A stretch of 37,508 bases of DNA from Crenothrix sp. D3 (GCA_002134785.1 MBQZ01000025.1:1-37508); one strand, 5' to 3'. Positions 28,411 to 36,884 are shown, numbered from the stretch's first letter. Made by a program: numbers and translations. Notes: generated by a model not told the origin, from the sequence alone.

Positions 28411-30081
28411 TCACGCATCAACTTCAATATCACCTTCTGGGAAACTACAACAGGTATAAACGAAACCTTCGGCTTTTTCATTATCATCAATTTCTGCACC
28501 CTCAGGCATTTTTACCGCACCTGTTACTTTTGCTTTGCAATCCCCGCAATAACCCGCACGACAACTGTAATCAAGCTCGATACCATGCGCTTCTGCTAAA
28601 TCTAAAATAGATTTGTTGCCATTAGTTTTGATGGTCACACCTGATTTGGCAAATGTAACCTGATATTTTCCTTCGCTATCTGCGTGGGTTTCCACGCCTG
28701 AAGCTACGCGCCCGCCGCTAAAACTTTCTGAATGTAAGTTCACCATCGGAAAATCTATGCTGATAAGCATAGCTTTCATTTCTTCCATAAACCCTTCAGG
28801 ACCACACATAAAAATATGGCGTTCTCGAAAATCAGGCGCGACAATTTCTATCATTTGCTGATTAATTCTGCCTGTAAAGCCCGTCCAAAATTCGGTACTG
28901 TGCCAACTTGCAGTCACACTAAGTGCAACACGAAAACTACTGTGACGCGCGGACAACAATTCTAATTCTCTACGAAAAATAATTTCTGAAGGTGATTTAA
29001 ATGAGGCAATAAATTTTGCATCAATATTCGCTGCCGTATCAGCTATCCAACGTGCCATTGACATCATCGGGGTAATGCCACTGCCAGCGGCAAGAAACAT
29101 AATTTTATTGGCTGGGTAATTAAAACAAGTGAATTTACCAGAAGGGCCTTTTACCTTGAGTTTGTCACCTAATTTAACGTTATCACATAACCAATTAGAT
29201 ACTAAACCCTTAGGAATACGTTTAACGGTTAATTCTAAAGTATGTGGACGTGATGGCGACGATGACATACTGTAAGAACGCTGTACTTCTTCGCCATTAA
29301 TATCCAATAAGAACGTAATAAATTGCCCAGGTTGGTAAGAAAATAAAATGGGATTTTCATCGGCAATTAAACGAAAAGTTTTTGTATCGTACGTTTCATC
29401 AATAATATCCGCCACGCGTAAAATAGTTGTGCCTTTAGACCAAACCGTGACATTATCTCTATCTTCAATTAAATGCGACATTAAAGGACAGCATTTAGGT
29501 TCTTCAATTTTTGGCAATGTAATATCAGACAGATTTTTAATAACCTCAAAATCATCTGCTAATGCGGGTATATCAGGTAAAATACATTTTAAATAAAAGT
29601 CAGGTAATTCAATAATATAACCATCGCGTAAATGCGTTGCCTCTTTTGCCAATAAGCGTTTGCCATTTAAAAAAGAACCGCTATCACTGCCTAAATCTTG
29701 AATAAAATATTGCTCATTATCTTGCTTAATAATGGCAATATGAAACATGGAAATTTTCGCGCCTTCTAATTGAATATCAGCAGTAGGATGCCGTCCTAAA
29801 ATTGTTTCTGCCTTGGCTTCATTTAAGTCTAATTCATAAACAACAACACCCTTTTTAATCACTTGTAGTTTATTTTGTGCTGTATGTTTAACAGGTATTT
29901 TACCTTCAAATAATTGGTCAATCCAAAATGCACTGCTTGTAGGCGTTACCGTCTTTTTTTTAGAGACGAAATCCTCCTCTAATACCGATTTTTTTGATAC
30001 TTGTTCATCAAAAAGTTTCTCAGCCCAATTGCTGTTGTTATTATTACTGCTGCCGCTGTTATTTTTCTTCTTCCTCGACAT
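28411..30081 (-). CDS. FHA domain fused to flavin reductase and [2Fe-2S] ferredoxin
   Basis: A 556-residue soluble protein. The N-terminus (1-65) is low-complexity, Asn/Ser/Lys-rich, and contains two similar short motifs, WAEKLFDEQ (19-27) and WIDQLFEGK (53-61). Residues ~72-170 are an FHA domain: G96-R97, S111-x2-H114, and G131-SDSGSFLNG. A ferredoxin reductase unit follows, with R268-SYSMSSSP for FAD, G333-SGITP for NAD(P)H and MCGPEGFM. The end is a plant-type ferredoxin with C507, C512, C515 and C544. The last ~340 residues resemble NADH reductases such as Hcr of hybrid-cluster protein. The FHA part suggests docking to a Thr-phosphorylated partner. ATG 30081 has AGGA seven bases upstream. 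It is the last gene of the globin/reductase cluster. Confidence 0.88.
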   Translation of the reverse strand: MSRKKKNNSGSSNNNNSNWAEKLFDEQVSKKSVLEEDFVSKKKTVTPTSSAFWIDQLFEGKIPVKHTAQNKLQVIKKGVVVYELDLNEAKAETILGRHPTADIQLEGAKISMFHIAIIKQDNEQYFIQDLGSDSGSFLNGKRLLAKEATHLRDGYIIELPDFYLKCILPDIPALADDFEVIKNLSDITLPKIEEPKCCPLMSHLIEDRDNVTVWSKGTTILRVADIIDETYDTKTFRLIADENPILFSYQPGQFITFLLDINGEEVQRSYSMSSSPSRPHTLELTVKRIPKGLVSNWLCDNVKLGDKLKVKGPSGKFTCFNYPANKIMFLAAGSGITPMMSMARWIADTAANIDAKFIASFKSPSEIIFRRELELLSARHSSFRVALSVTASWHSTEFWTGFTGRINQQMIEIVAPDFRERHIFMCGPEGFMEEMKAMLISIDFPMVNLHSESFSGGRVASGVETHADSEGKYQVTFAKSGVTIKTNGNKSILDLAEAHGIELDYSCRAGYCGDCKAKVTGAVKMPEGAEIDDNEKAEGFVYTCCSFPEGDIEVDA

Positions 30082-30136
30082 ATTAATTTCCTGATTCAAT
30101 TTAAAAAAATCAAAAGGTAAAATGCCTCTTAATAAT

Positions 30137-31117
30137 TTAAGGCATAAATATCGCGTAAATATCTTTTGTTGTTGCGCCTGCTAAATAAACTTCTTTTTGG
30201 CTAATTTTAACAATCTCCGAACGACCACAAATAAATGCTCGCCAATCAGTGAGGTCGGGTAACATTTTTAAGGCTACTTTATGTGCTTGCCCTTGATAAA
30301 AACCTTTATCATGAATAGGCTCATTTTCGATGCAAGGAATATAATGAAAATTTGCATGGTATTCTGTTATTTCACGCAAATCGTCTATTAGATAAAGTTG
30401 ACTTTTCGTCTGCACACCATGAAACAAATAAATAGGGGCTGTATGCCCGTTTTCCAGTGCATCCTGCATAATACCTATCAAAGGTGATAATCCGAGTTCT
30501 ATGCCTATTAATAATAAAGGCTGTTCTATATCAGAAGGCACATAAAAACTTTGCCCCATTGGACAAGAAATAAAAACACTATCACCTTCTTTTAATTCTG
30601 TTTTTACCCAGTCACTAAAATAGCCATCTTTAACCAGAGGAATATGGACTTCAATTAACCCACTTTCTTTTAAACTGGTGGGTGATGTAATATAATAATT
30701 CTTACCCATTTTCTCTTGATTCATTAACATAATACTCTGCCCTGCGGTATAACTCACATGGCTTGCGCATTGTAATAAAAGAGCAATAATATTCTCATTC
30801 AAATAATCGATACTACTGACTTGCGCAGTCACTTGTATACTTAACGATTCTGGCAGAGAAATTTCCATATCTCGCTCAGGAATACAGGCACAAGCGAGAA
30901 AATAATGCTTAGATTTTAACGTCTCTCTTAAGGTTTTTTGTGCTTCAATCGGCGGTGGAGCATCAAGTGAACGCATAATGCAGCTTTGGCAAATTTGCTG
31001 CCGACAGGCATAAGGAACGACCACTTTTTGACGTAATAAAGCATCTAATACCGTTTCATTAGGTTCACAGCTGTAACTTTTTCCACCCACAGTTAATCTT
31101 TTTGCTTTAGCGGACAT
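30137..31117 (-). CDS. Ferredoxin-reductase-like protein with eroded FAD/NAD motifs
   Basis: A 326-residue protein. The N-terminal [2Fe-2S] domain has C38, C43, C46 and C76 with plant-ferredoxin spacing and is followed by a ferredoxin reductase fold. It is a clear paralogue of the 322-residue protein two genes upstream; both share ETVLDALLRQ/ETVLDTLLRE, IMRSLDAPPP/LMRSVDTPPP and a YFLAC(A/I)C stretch. However, the FAD motif RxYS is replaced by KNYYITSPTS, and the NAD loop GTGSGLAPL by GIELGLSPL. It may no longer bind one or both nucleotides and could serve as a structural or electron-relay subunit. The ribosome site AAGGA is present. Confidence 0.85.
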   Translation of the reverse strand: MSAKAKRLTVGGKSYSCEPNETVLDALLRQKVVVPYACRQQICQSCIMRSLDAPPPIEAQKTLRETLKSKHYFLACACIPERDMEISLPESLSIQVTAQVSSIDYLNENIIALLLQCASHVSYTAGQSIMLMNQEKMGKNYYITSPTSLKESGLIEVHIPLVKDGYFSDWVKTELKEGDSVFISCPMGQSFYVPSDIEQPLLLIGIELGLSPLIGIMQDALENGHTAPIYLFHGVQTKSQLYLIDDLREITEYHANFHYIPCIENEPIHDKGFYQGQAHKVALKMLPDLTDWRAFICGRSEIVKISQKEVYLAGATTKDIYAIFMP

Positions 31118-31147
31118 TATTAAATTCCTTACAGTCAGTTTTGCAAG

Positions 31148-32413
31148 CTAACGGCACAATATATCATCACGCGTGGTTGCTAATAATTCAAGCACTTGAT
31201 TAATTTCTTTTTCATGTATATTTAATTCTTGAAATGTCTCTTTTAATATCCCTACGATGTGGTCAAAATGTTTTTCTGATAATCCCATTTCTTTGACCAG
31301 TCGTTCATGTGTGGTACGCAAATCTCTCCCCGTATAATGATAAGGGCCACCAAACGCCATTGCTAAAAAGCCTTTTTGTTTTTGCCGTTGGGCATCCATA
31401 TCGACATCTTCAAAAAACGGTGCGACAAATTCATCTTTTAATACTTTACGATAAAAATGATCGACAACGATTTCTATGGCTTTATCGCCGCCTAGCCTAT
31501 CGTATAATGGAATATCTTGTAGTTGAAAGTAATCAACTTTTTTCTCTACTTCGCTGTCTGTTCCCCAATCAACCCGTTTATCGAGTTTTTTCAATAAGGG
31601 AATATGTTTAGAACATTGCACATAGGCTTCTTCAACTTCCACGATAACCCAGCGTTCGGGTTTTTTACTGCCCTCTTTATTAATTTCCGTAATTACTGAT
31701 GCGGGCATATTATCTTTGAATTGTAATAACGCTTCATTTTCGATAATTCTGGCTTTACCATTAACGTGTAAACCAATAGTATCTTTATAAAAATCAACAA
31801 TAAGCAGTCCAATATGGGGATTCTCGCTAATATTACCTAAACTCGCATAAACCCCATTGCCGCGATACTCTGGATACATTAAATGTTTTTCATTTAATAC
31901 GCGAATAAAACCCGCTTCGCCTAATTTAGAGGTGCAGTCACATTCCCCTTTAGCATCAGACGTAGAAACAAATAAAAACTCTTGTTTTTCGATAAATTTT
32001 TGCATTTCAGGCGCGAGAAAATTTAATACCTGTTTGTTATAAAAATTCATTGCGCGGGGTTTAGCGGCGAATTTTTCTTGTAATTCGTGTTCGCCTTCTG
32101 AACCAGGTAGGATGCTAGGTGTTTTTTTAGGTGGGACGTAATTTAACGCATCGTTAATGACGGTAGCGGCGGCAGGTTTAGTTTTTATCGAAGCAAAACG
32201 ACCACTTTTTTTGGTGGTTGATGGTTTTGTATCACTATTTTCTGGTGATGCACTTTGTATGGATACAGGCGTTTCTACTAAAACTTCTTCAGAAATAAGA
32301 GTGCTTGGTGGCTTATTTTTCTTCCAAAAAAAGAAAAAACTGGTTGTCTCAGTTTTAGTTTTTTGGGTGTTTTTCAACGACTCTTTGGGTGGTGTTTTTT
32401 TAAAAAATCCCAT
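31148..32413 (-). CDS. PNPOx-like domain fused to group 1 truncated haemoglobin
   Basis: A 421-residue protein with three parts. Residues 1-~108 are low-complexity and probably disordered, with Lys/Pro/Ser/Thr and two aromatic-basic patches (MGFFKKTPP and SFFFFWKKNKPP). Residues ~110-285 resemble the pyridoxamine-phosphate-oxidase split-barrel family (FLFVSTSDAKGECDCTSKLGEAGFIRVLNEKHLMYPEYRGNG-type blocks), which binds flavin or haem. Residues ~300-418 are a truncated globin, with B10 Tyr321 in HFYRKVL, AMAFGGP, and proximal F8 His369 in THERLVKEMGL. The two domains suggest electron transfer from a flavin to globin haem, for example in NO or O2 chemistry. ATG 32413 has GAGGAG upstream; a frame start at 32428 overlaps it. 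Confidence 0.87.
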   Translation of the reverse strand: MGFFKKTPPKESLKNTQKTKTETTSFFFFWKKNKPPSTLISEEVLVETPVSIQSASPENSDTKPSTTKKSGRFASIKTKPAAATVINDALNYVPPKKTPSILPGSEGEHELQEKFAAKPRAMNFYNKQVLNFLAPEMQKFIEKQEFLFVSTSDAKGECDCTSKLGEAGFIRVLNEKHLMYPEYRGNGVYASLGNISENPHIGLLIVDFYKDTIGLHVNGKARIIENEALLQFKDNMPASVITEINKEGSKKPERWVIVEVEEAYVQCSKHIPLLKKLDKRVDWGTDSEVEKKVDYFQLQDIPLYDRLGGDKAIEIVVDHFYRKVLKDEFVAPFFEDVDMDAQRQKQKGFLAMAFGGPYHYTGRDLRTTHERLVKEMGLSEKHFDHIVGILKETFQELNIHEKEINQVLELLATTRDDILCR

Positions 32414-32486
32414 TGTTAGTCTCCTCATAAGCTAACATTTAAACCAGAGCGGCTAATACTACGCTCTTTATTTTTATATAGATGTA

Positions 32487-33455
32487 TTATTCGGCGAGAT
32501 AAAAAGCTTCTGCATGAATATCTCTAAGAGCCACGCCTTTTAAGTACGCCATTCTCTTACTGTCATTGACCATGTCTGCGTGTCCGCACAGATATATTTT
32601 CCAGCCTTTTAAGGTTTGTATGGATGACAACGCCACATCATGAGCGCGACCTCGCACAGTGTCAGGCACTACGTTGTCACCTGAAAGACAGGGGGTGTAA
32701 TAAAAATTAGAATATTTTGTGGCAAGTTCGCGCATTTCATCGACTAGATATAAGCCTTCGTGATGGCGGCTACCGTGAAATAAATGAATATCGGCTGAAT
32801 GTTGTTGTTCTAGTGCATCTCTGATAATGCCATGCAGTGGAGCTAATCCGCTGCCCGTACCAATTAACATTAATGGCTGTGTTTTACTGTCGATCAAATA
32901 ATGACAACTGCCTTGGGGTTCTGTCAGCGTTAAGATACTTCCGACTGCTAATTCATCATGAATCCAGCTACTAAATTGACCATTCGGTAAGCGGCGAATA
33001 TGAAATTCTAACCGATTGTCCGCTTGTGGACGATTGGCGATGGAATAACTGCGGATTAAACCATCGTGGCGCAGTACATTAACAAATTGCCCTGCAAGAA
33101 AAGTAATCTTGGTATCACATTCAACAACCACGCGCATAATATCGGTGGTTAATAACTGTTTTTGAAGCACGCGGGCGGTGATGAAAACGGCTTGCTGTTC
33201 AGATAATGTGAGTGTCATATCGTGTTCAGGATGGCAAATACACGCCAGAAAATAATTTTGTTTTTGCAGTGTTGGATTAAGACCAACCTGTGCAGAAACT
33301 GGTGGAGGCGTGTCAACACTACGCATTAAACAGGCTTGGCAAATACCTTGATGACAGCCATTGGGTATTTGAATATTCTCCCTCAATAGGGTATCTAATA
33401 CCGTTTCATTCGCTAAATTAACGAATGATGTTCCGTTTAGTGTTAATTTTGACAT
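32487..33455 (-). CDS. [2Fe-2S] ferredoxin–FAD/NAD(P)H reductase
   Basis: A 322-residue electron-transfer flavoprotein. The [2Fe-2S] domain is N-terminal (C34, C39, C42, C72), the opposite order from Hcr. It is followed by the FAD-binding motif LIRSYSIANRP and the NAD(P)H loop MLIGTGSGLAPLHGIIRDAL, then YLCGHADMV near the end. This layout resembles reductase components of oxygenases (for example the phenol or methane monooxygenase reductase type). The gene starts twenty bases after the truncated haemoglobin gene and has a GGAGG ribosome site, so it is a plausible reductase for that globin and for the globin fusion downstream. Confidence 0.92.
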   Translation of the reverse strand: MSKLTLNGTSFVNLANETVLDTLLRENIQIPNGCHQGICQACLMRSVDTPPPVSAQVGLNPTLQKQNYFLACICHPEHDMTLTLSEQQAVFITARVLQKQLLTTDIMRVVVECDTKITFLAGQFVNVLRHDGLIRSYSIANRPQADNRLEFHIRRLPNGQFSSWIHDELAVGSILTLTEPQGSCHYLIDSKTQPLMLIGTGSGLAPLHGIIRDALEQQHSADIHLFHGSRHHEGLYLVDEMRELATKYSNFYYTPCLSGDNVVPDTVRGRAHDVALSSIQTLKGWKIYLCGHADMVNDSKRMAYLKGVALRDIHAEAFYLAE

Positions 33456-33475
33456 GAGTCCTCCACCGAGTTGTG

Positions 33476-33862
33476 TTATTTGCCTAATACATCATCACGC
33501 GCACTTTCAGCAATGGCGGCTACTTGGGCAATCAGTGCAGGCGGTACATTCAATTCAACTAACGTGGCAGTTAAATGTTCCATAACGATGTCAAAATGAC
33601 TTGCATTCAAGCCCATTTTGACAAATTTAGCATGAGCATCACGCATATCTTTACCGCTGTAATTATTTGGCCCGCCAAATGCCATTGTTAAAAAGGCTTT
33701 TTGTTTAGCGGCTTGCTTTTCCATATCACTATTATCAAAAAAACGATTGATACGGTAATCTGATAATACTTTGCGATAAAAAATATCCACCGCTGCCTCA
33801 ACAGCCGCTGCCCCGCCGAGTTGGTCAAATAAAGAAGCGGTTGTATCTTGTACTTCACTCAT
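33476..33862 (-). CDS. Group 1 truncated haemoglobin
   Basis: A 128-residue globin of the trHbN (GlbN) class. It begins SLFDQLGGAAAVEAAVDIFYRKVL with B10 Tyr29, continues AFLTMAFGGPNNYSGKDM, and has the proximal F8 His77 in RDAHAKFVKMGL. Group 1 truncated globins bind O2 and NO, and some act as NO dioxygenases when given electrons. It is the first gene of a five-gene minus-strand cluster with reductases. Its sequence is close to the globin domain of the PNPOx fusion (shared FYRKVL, AMAFGGP/TMAFGGP and RDDVLGK/RDDILCR), so one probably arose by duplication. GGAG lies seven bases before the ATG. Confidence 0.96.
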   Translation of the reverse strand: MSEVQDTTASLFDQLGGAAAVEAAVDIFYRKVLSDYRINRFFDNSDMEKQAAKQKAFLTMAFGGPNNYSGKDMRDAHAKFVKMGLNASHFDIVMEHLTATLVELNVPPALIAQVAAIAESARDDVLGK

Positions 33863-33888
33863 AGTAATCTCCAGTGTTATTTTTAATA

Positions 33889-33894
33889 ATTATA
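33889..33894 (-). promoter_or_regulatory. Predicted -10 box of globin cluster
   Basis: On the minus strand TATAAT lies about 27 bases before the globin start codon. No well-spaced -35 hexamer is seen; that position is covered by an inverted repeat. Confidence 0.5.
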
Positions 33895-33900
33895 ATGTTT

Positions 33901-33924
33901 CTCTTAAGCAAACTTGCTCAAGAG
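33901..33924. promoter_or_regulatory. Inverted repeat, candidate operator of globin cluster
   Basis: CTCTTAAGCAA (33901-33911) and TTGCTCAAGAG (33914-33924) match as inverse complements at 10 of 11 positions around two bases. The dyad covers the place of the missing -35 box, so a regulator may bind here. It does not fit the FNR site (TTGAT-N4-ATCAA) or a clear NsrR site. Confidence 0.45.
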
Positions 33925-33991
33925 GAAGTTTATAACAAGCTAAAAACTTACGCTATTTAAATTCATGTAGGGCAATACTTAACCCACTTTT

Positions 33992-36259
33992 TCATTGCGG
34001 TTTAAAATTCCAATAGTGACTAGCGGTCTGTCGTAGTCCTTGTACTTGCCACGCGCCATTGTTCATGTCAACGGTAATCGCACCACTGTTGGCACTGCTT
34101 AGCCATTGGGCGTTGATGTCTCGATAACGCGCTAATACTTCTGCGTGAGGATGACCAAATTGACTGCGATAACCTGCGGGAATTAAAATGGTTTTAGGGT
34201 GTACAGCTTGCAAAAATGCTGACGTTGAGGAGGTTTTGCTACCATGATGCGGCGCGATTAACACGTCGGCTTTTAGGCGATTGCCGTAAGTATTCACTAG
34301 CCATGATTCCGCTTGAGCTTCTATATCACCTGTCAATAACGCCGTCCCGCCGTGTGATTGAATTTGTAAGACACAGGAATTATTATTGCTAGAATCCGCG
34401 TGTCCAGCGGGTGACAACAGGGTGAAAATCACCTCATCCCACACCCACGACTGCCCTGCGACACATTGAACAGCTTGATAAGCACTGAGTTTTTCTGGCA
34501 CGCTGGTCAGTATTTTTTCCACCGTGATGCCATTTATCAACGACTCCGCGCCGCCGATGTGATCGTTATCACCGTGACTAATAACAAGTTGGTCAATTTT
34601 ACGCACTCCTTGTTGATGTAAAAACGGCAATAGCACGCTTTTTCCTGCATCGCTGTCTTCAGAAAATTTCGCGCCTGTGTCGTAAATTAACGTATGTTCA
34701 GCGGTTTGCACCACCACAGATAAGCCTTGTCCGACATCCAATAAGGTCAGTTTAATTTCGCCACTGTCTGGGTGTTCAGTGTCAGAAAAAATCAGTGGTA
34801 GCAATAACACCGCGCTTAACCAGCGGGCAGGAAAGCCTCTAGGCGCAAGTACAATTAACAAACTAAACGCAGCAAACACTAATGCCCACGGTGAAGGCGG
34901 CGCGTGGTTTATCACCGAAAAAGGTAGCGCGGCTAAACTGTCTAAAAACCACTGTAGTTTTTGCAATACCCAATCGACCGGCCAAAATAACCACGTTGCC
35001 AGCATTGGGCTAATGAACAGAAATAGCACCGCCAACAAGGCGAACGGCACAACCAAAAAACTAATAACAGGCGTGGCAACAAAATTACCCGCTGGTGAAA
35101 CCAATGAGACTTGTTGAAAAAATAACAAGGTCAGTGGAGCTAACGCCACCGACATAATCCCGTTGAGTTTTACGGTTTCCACGATAATATTGAGCTTACC
35201 CAAACGCCCAGAGACAGTATAAATAATCAAACTCACCGCAATAAACGACAACCATAAACCTGTCGATAACACTGCGAGGGGATCAATTATTAACACCGCC
35301 ATTAACGCAGTGGCTAAAATGTGGGCGGGGCGCGTGTTCCGTTGGCTGATAATCGCTAACATTGCCACCGCTAACATAATCACTGCGCGTTGCGTGGGGA
35401 CAAAAAATCCTGCCAATCCTGCATAAAATACTGCCACGACTAAGGCAAACACAGCGGCGATTTGTTGCGGTGAACGTGTTAATACGCCTGTCCACGCCCA
35501 CAATTTCAGCACGATGAGATACACCAGCCCCGCAATCAGCCCGATATGTGAGCCAGAAATAACCACTAGATGGGTTGTTCCAGTCTTGCGAAATACCTCC
35601 CACTGTAACGGCGTAATAGCATTGCCATCTCCAATAGTCAGGGCTTTGATTAACGCTAGACTTGGACTATCGGCTAATAACAAAGAGAGTTCATCGGTGA
35701 TGGTTTGTCGCCAGACAGCAATACTAAGCCAAGCGGAATCGCGTCCTAATAACACGGGCTTAGGTTGTTCACGAATATAACCTGTTGCCCCAATACCATC
35801 GGCAAATAAATGGCGTTCATAATCCACGCCATTGGCATTGAAGTTACCGTGTGGACGTTTTAATTTCACGGTAAACGCCCAGTGTTCGCCTGCTTTAACA
35901 ACTTGCTCTGTGTTATACCAACTGAGTTTTAGTTTACGCGGTAAGGGTTGTGCTGAACGTGTAACGATAAGATCAAAGCTCACGCGCCGCTCATCGACTT
36001 TAGGCAAATTGGCAATAACACCCGTGACAGGAATCTCTATGCCTTCTAAATTTTCAGGTAAGCGATTCGCCAATTGAATCATCGCAAATACCACTGCCCA
36101 CAACACCCCGCCCACAAAAAAGAACAGCCGCCAATAACGCAACCATGCCATAATGCCAGCCACGCTGCCGCCGACTACTAGCCATTGCTCATCGGGTAAG
36201 ACGGGTAAAAATTGCACGAGTAAAATACCCACTAACAACGATAAGGCAGCAGCAATCAT
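33992..36259 (-). CDS. comEC: DNA internalisation competence protein ComEC/Rec2
   Basis: A 755-residue inner-membrane protein. The N-terminal third has membrane segments and an OB-like DUF4131 domain, and the ComEC core spans the middle with HLVVISGSHIGLIAGLVYL. The C-terminus is a metallo-beta-lactamase-like domain with LTLLDVGQGLSVVV, ISHGDNDHIGGAESLI and IAPHHGSKTSSTSAFL. It forms the channel for single-stranded DNA uptake in transformation, and the C-terminal domain may degrade the other strand. ATG 36259 has AAGGA upstream; an ATG at 36295 in the same frame lacks a ribosome site. The length fits relatives such as E. coli YcaI (754). It is divergent from a DUF2062 gene, a common neighbour. 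Confidence 0.95.
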   Translation of the reverse strand: MIAAALSLLVGILLVQFLPVLPDEQWLVVGGSVAGIMAWLRYWRLFFFVGGVLWAVVFAMIQLANRLPENLEGIEIPVTGVIANLPKVDERRVSFDLIVTRSAQPLPRKLKLSWYNTEQVVKAGEHWAFTVKLKRPHGNFNANGVDYERHLFADGIGATGYIREQPKPVLLGRDSAWLSIAVWRQTITDELSLLLADSPSLALIKALTIGDGNAITPLQWEVFRKTGTTHLVVISGSHIGLIAGLVYLIVLKLWAWTGVLTRSPQQIAAVFALVVAVFYAGLAGFFVPTQRAVIMLAVAMLAIISQRNTRPAHILATALMAVLIIDPLAVLSTGLWLSFIAVSLIIYTVSGRLGKLNIIVETVKLNGIMSVALAPLTLLFFQQVSLVSPAGNFVATPVISFLVVPFALLAVLFLFISPMLATWLFWPVDWVLQKLQWFLDSLAALPFSVINHAPPSPWALVFAAFSLLIVLAPRGFPARWLSAVLLLPLIFSDTEHPDSGEIKLTLLDVGQGLSVVVQTAEHTLIYDTGAKFSEDSDAGKSVLLPFLHQQGVRKIDQLVISHGDNDHIGGAESLINGITVEKILTSVPEKLSAYQAVQCVAGQSWVWDEVIFTLLSPAGHADSSNNNSCVLQIQSHGGTALLTGDIEAQAESWLVNTYGNRLKADVLIAPHHGSKTSSTSAFLQAVHPKTILIPAGYRSQFGHPHAEVLARYRDINAQWLSSANSGAITVDMNNGAWQVQGLRQTASHYWNFKPQ

Positions 36260-36340
36260 TGAGTTCCTTAGTGTTTTTGAGCAGCTCAAAAACATGATAA
36301 ATTTGGTATACCTGTAATTCTAACTTTTATGGTGACTAAA

Positions 36341-36874
36341 ATGCCTAAACAATTCCTAAAAAAGTATATGCCCAATCCTGAAGTGCTTAAACAGCATAAA
36401 AGCCTTCAGTTTCTCGGTGCAAAATTACATGATCCCAATCTATGGCATTTGAATCGCCGCTCAGTGGCTATCGCGTTTGCGGTAGGGCTATTTTGTGCGT
36501 GGATACCGACACCGACACAAATGGCACTGGCAGCATTTGGCGCGTTTTATTTTCGTGGTAATTTGCCGATAGCGGTCGGCTTAGTGTGGCTAACGAACCC
36601 TATTACCATGCCGCCGCTGTTTTATTTTGCCTATCGAGTTGGCTTATCAGCATTGAATATGCCGTCTGCGGCTGAATTTTCGCTGGAGGCGGTATTATCA
36701 GGCGGATTATGGGCACCGTTTTTAACAGGCTGTTTAATTATGGGCGTGGTGTGTTCGACAGCGGGTTATTTTGGCGTTCAAGGTTTTTGGGCTTACTACG
36801 TCAGCAAAAAATGGATGCACAGACAAAAAAAACGTGGTCGTAAACCCCTTAATCCATTTAGAGCCATGTATTAA
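36341..36874 (+). CDS. DUF2062 domain inner-membrane protein
   Basis: A 177-residue protein that begins MPKQFLKKYMPNPE and contains HDPNLWHLNRRSVAIAFAVGLFCAWIPTPTQM, GLVWLTNPITMPPLFYFAYRVG and a last hydrophobic segment near LTGCLIMGVVCSTAGYFGV, then a basic tail. This is the DUF2062 family, whose function is unknown. It probably has three or four membrane segments. ATG 36341 was preferred because of GGTGA upstream and family similarity; an ATG at 36329 would add four residues. It is often found beside comEC, but a role in DNA uptake is not shown. Confidence 0.9.
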   Translation: MPKQFLKKYMPNPEVLKQHKSLQFLGAKLHDPNLWHLNRRSVAIAFAVGLFCAWIPTPTQMALAAFGAFYFRGNLPIAVGLVWLTNPITMPPLFYFAYRVGLSALNMPSAAEFSLEAVLSGGLWAPFLTGCLIMGVVCSTAGYFGVQGFWAYYVSKKWMHRQKKRGRKPLNPFRAMY

Positions 36875-36884
36875 CCGCGCATAA

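Noticed and set aside
32446-32467. AGAGCG/CGCTCT hairpin between two cluster genes as a terminator
   Set aside because: The T-rich tail is on the plus strand, where no gene ends; on the minus strand it would at most attenuate.
28411-33862. Simple flavohaemoglobin (Hmp) locus
   Set aside because: Globin and FNR domains are on separate proteins, and PNPOx and FHA parts are added; no gene has the Hmp layout.
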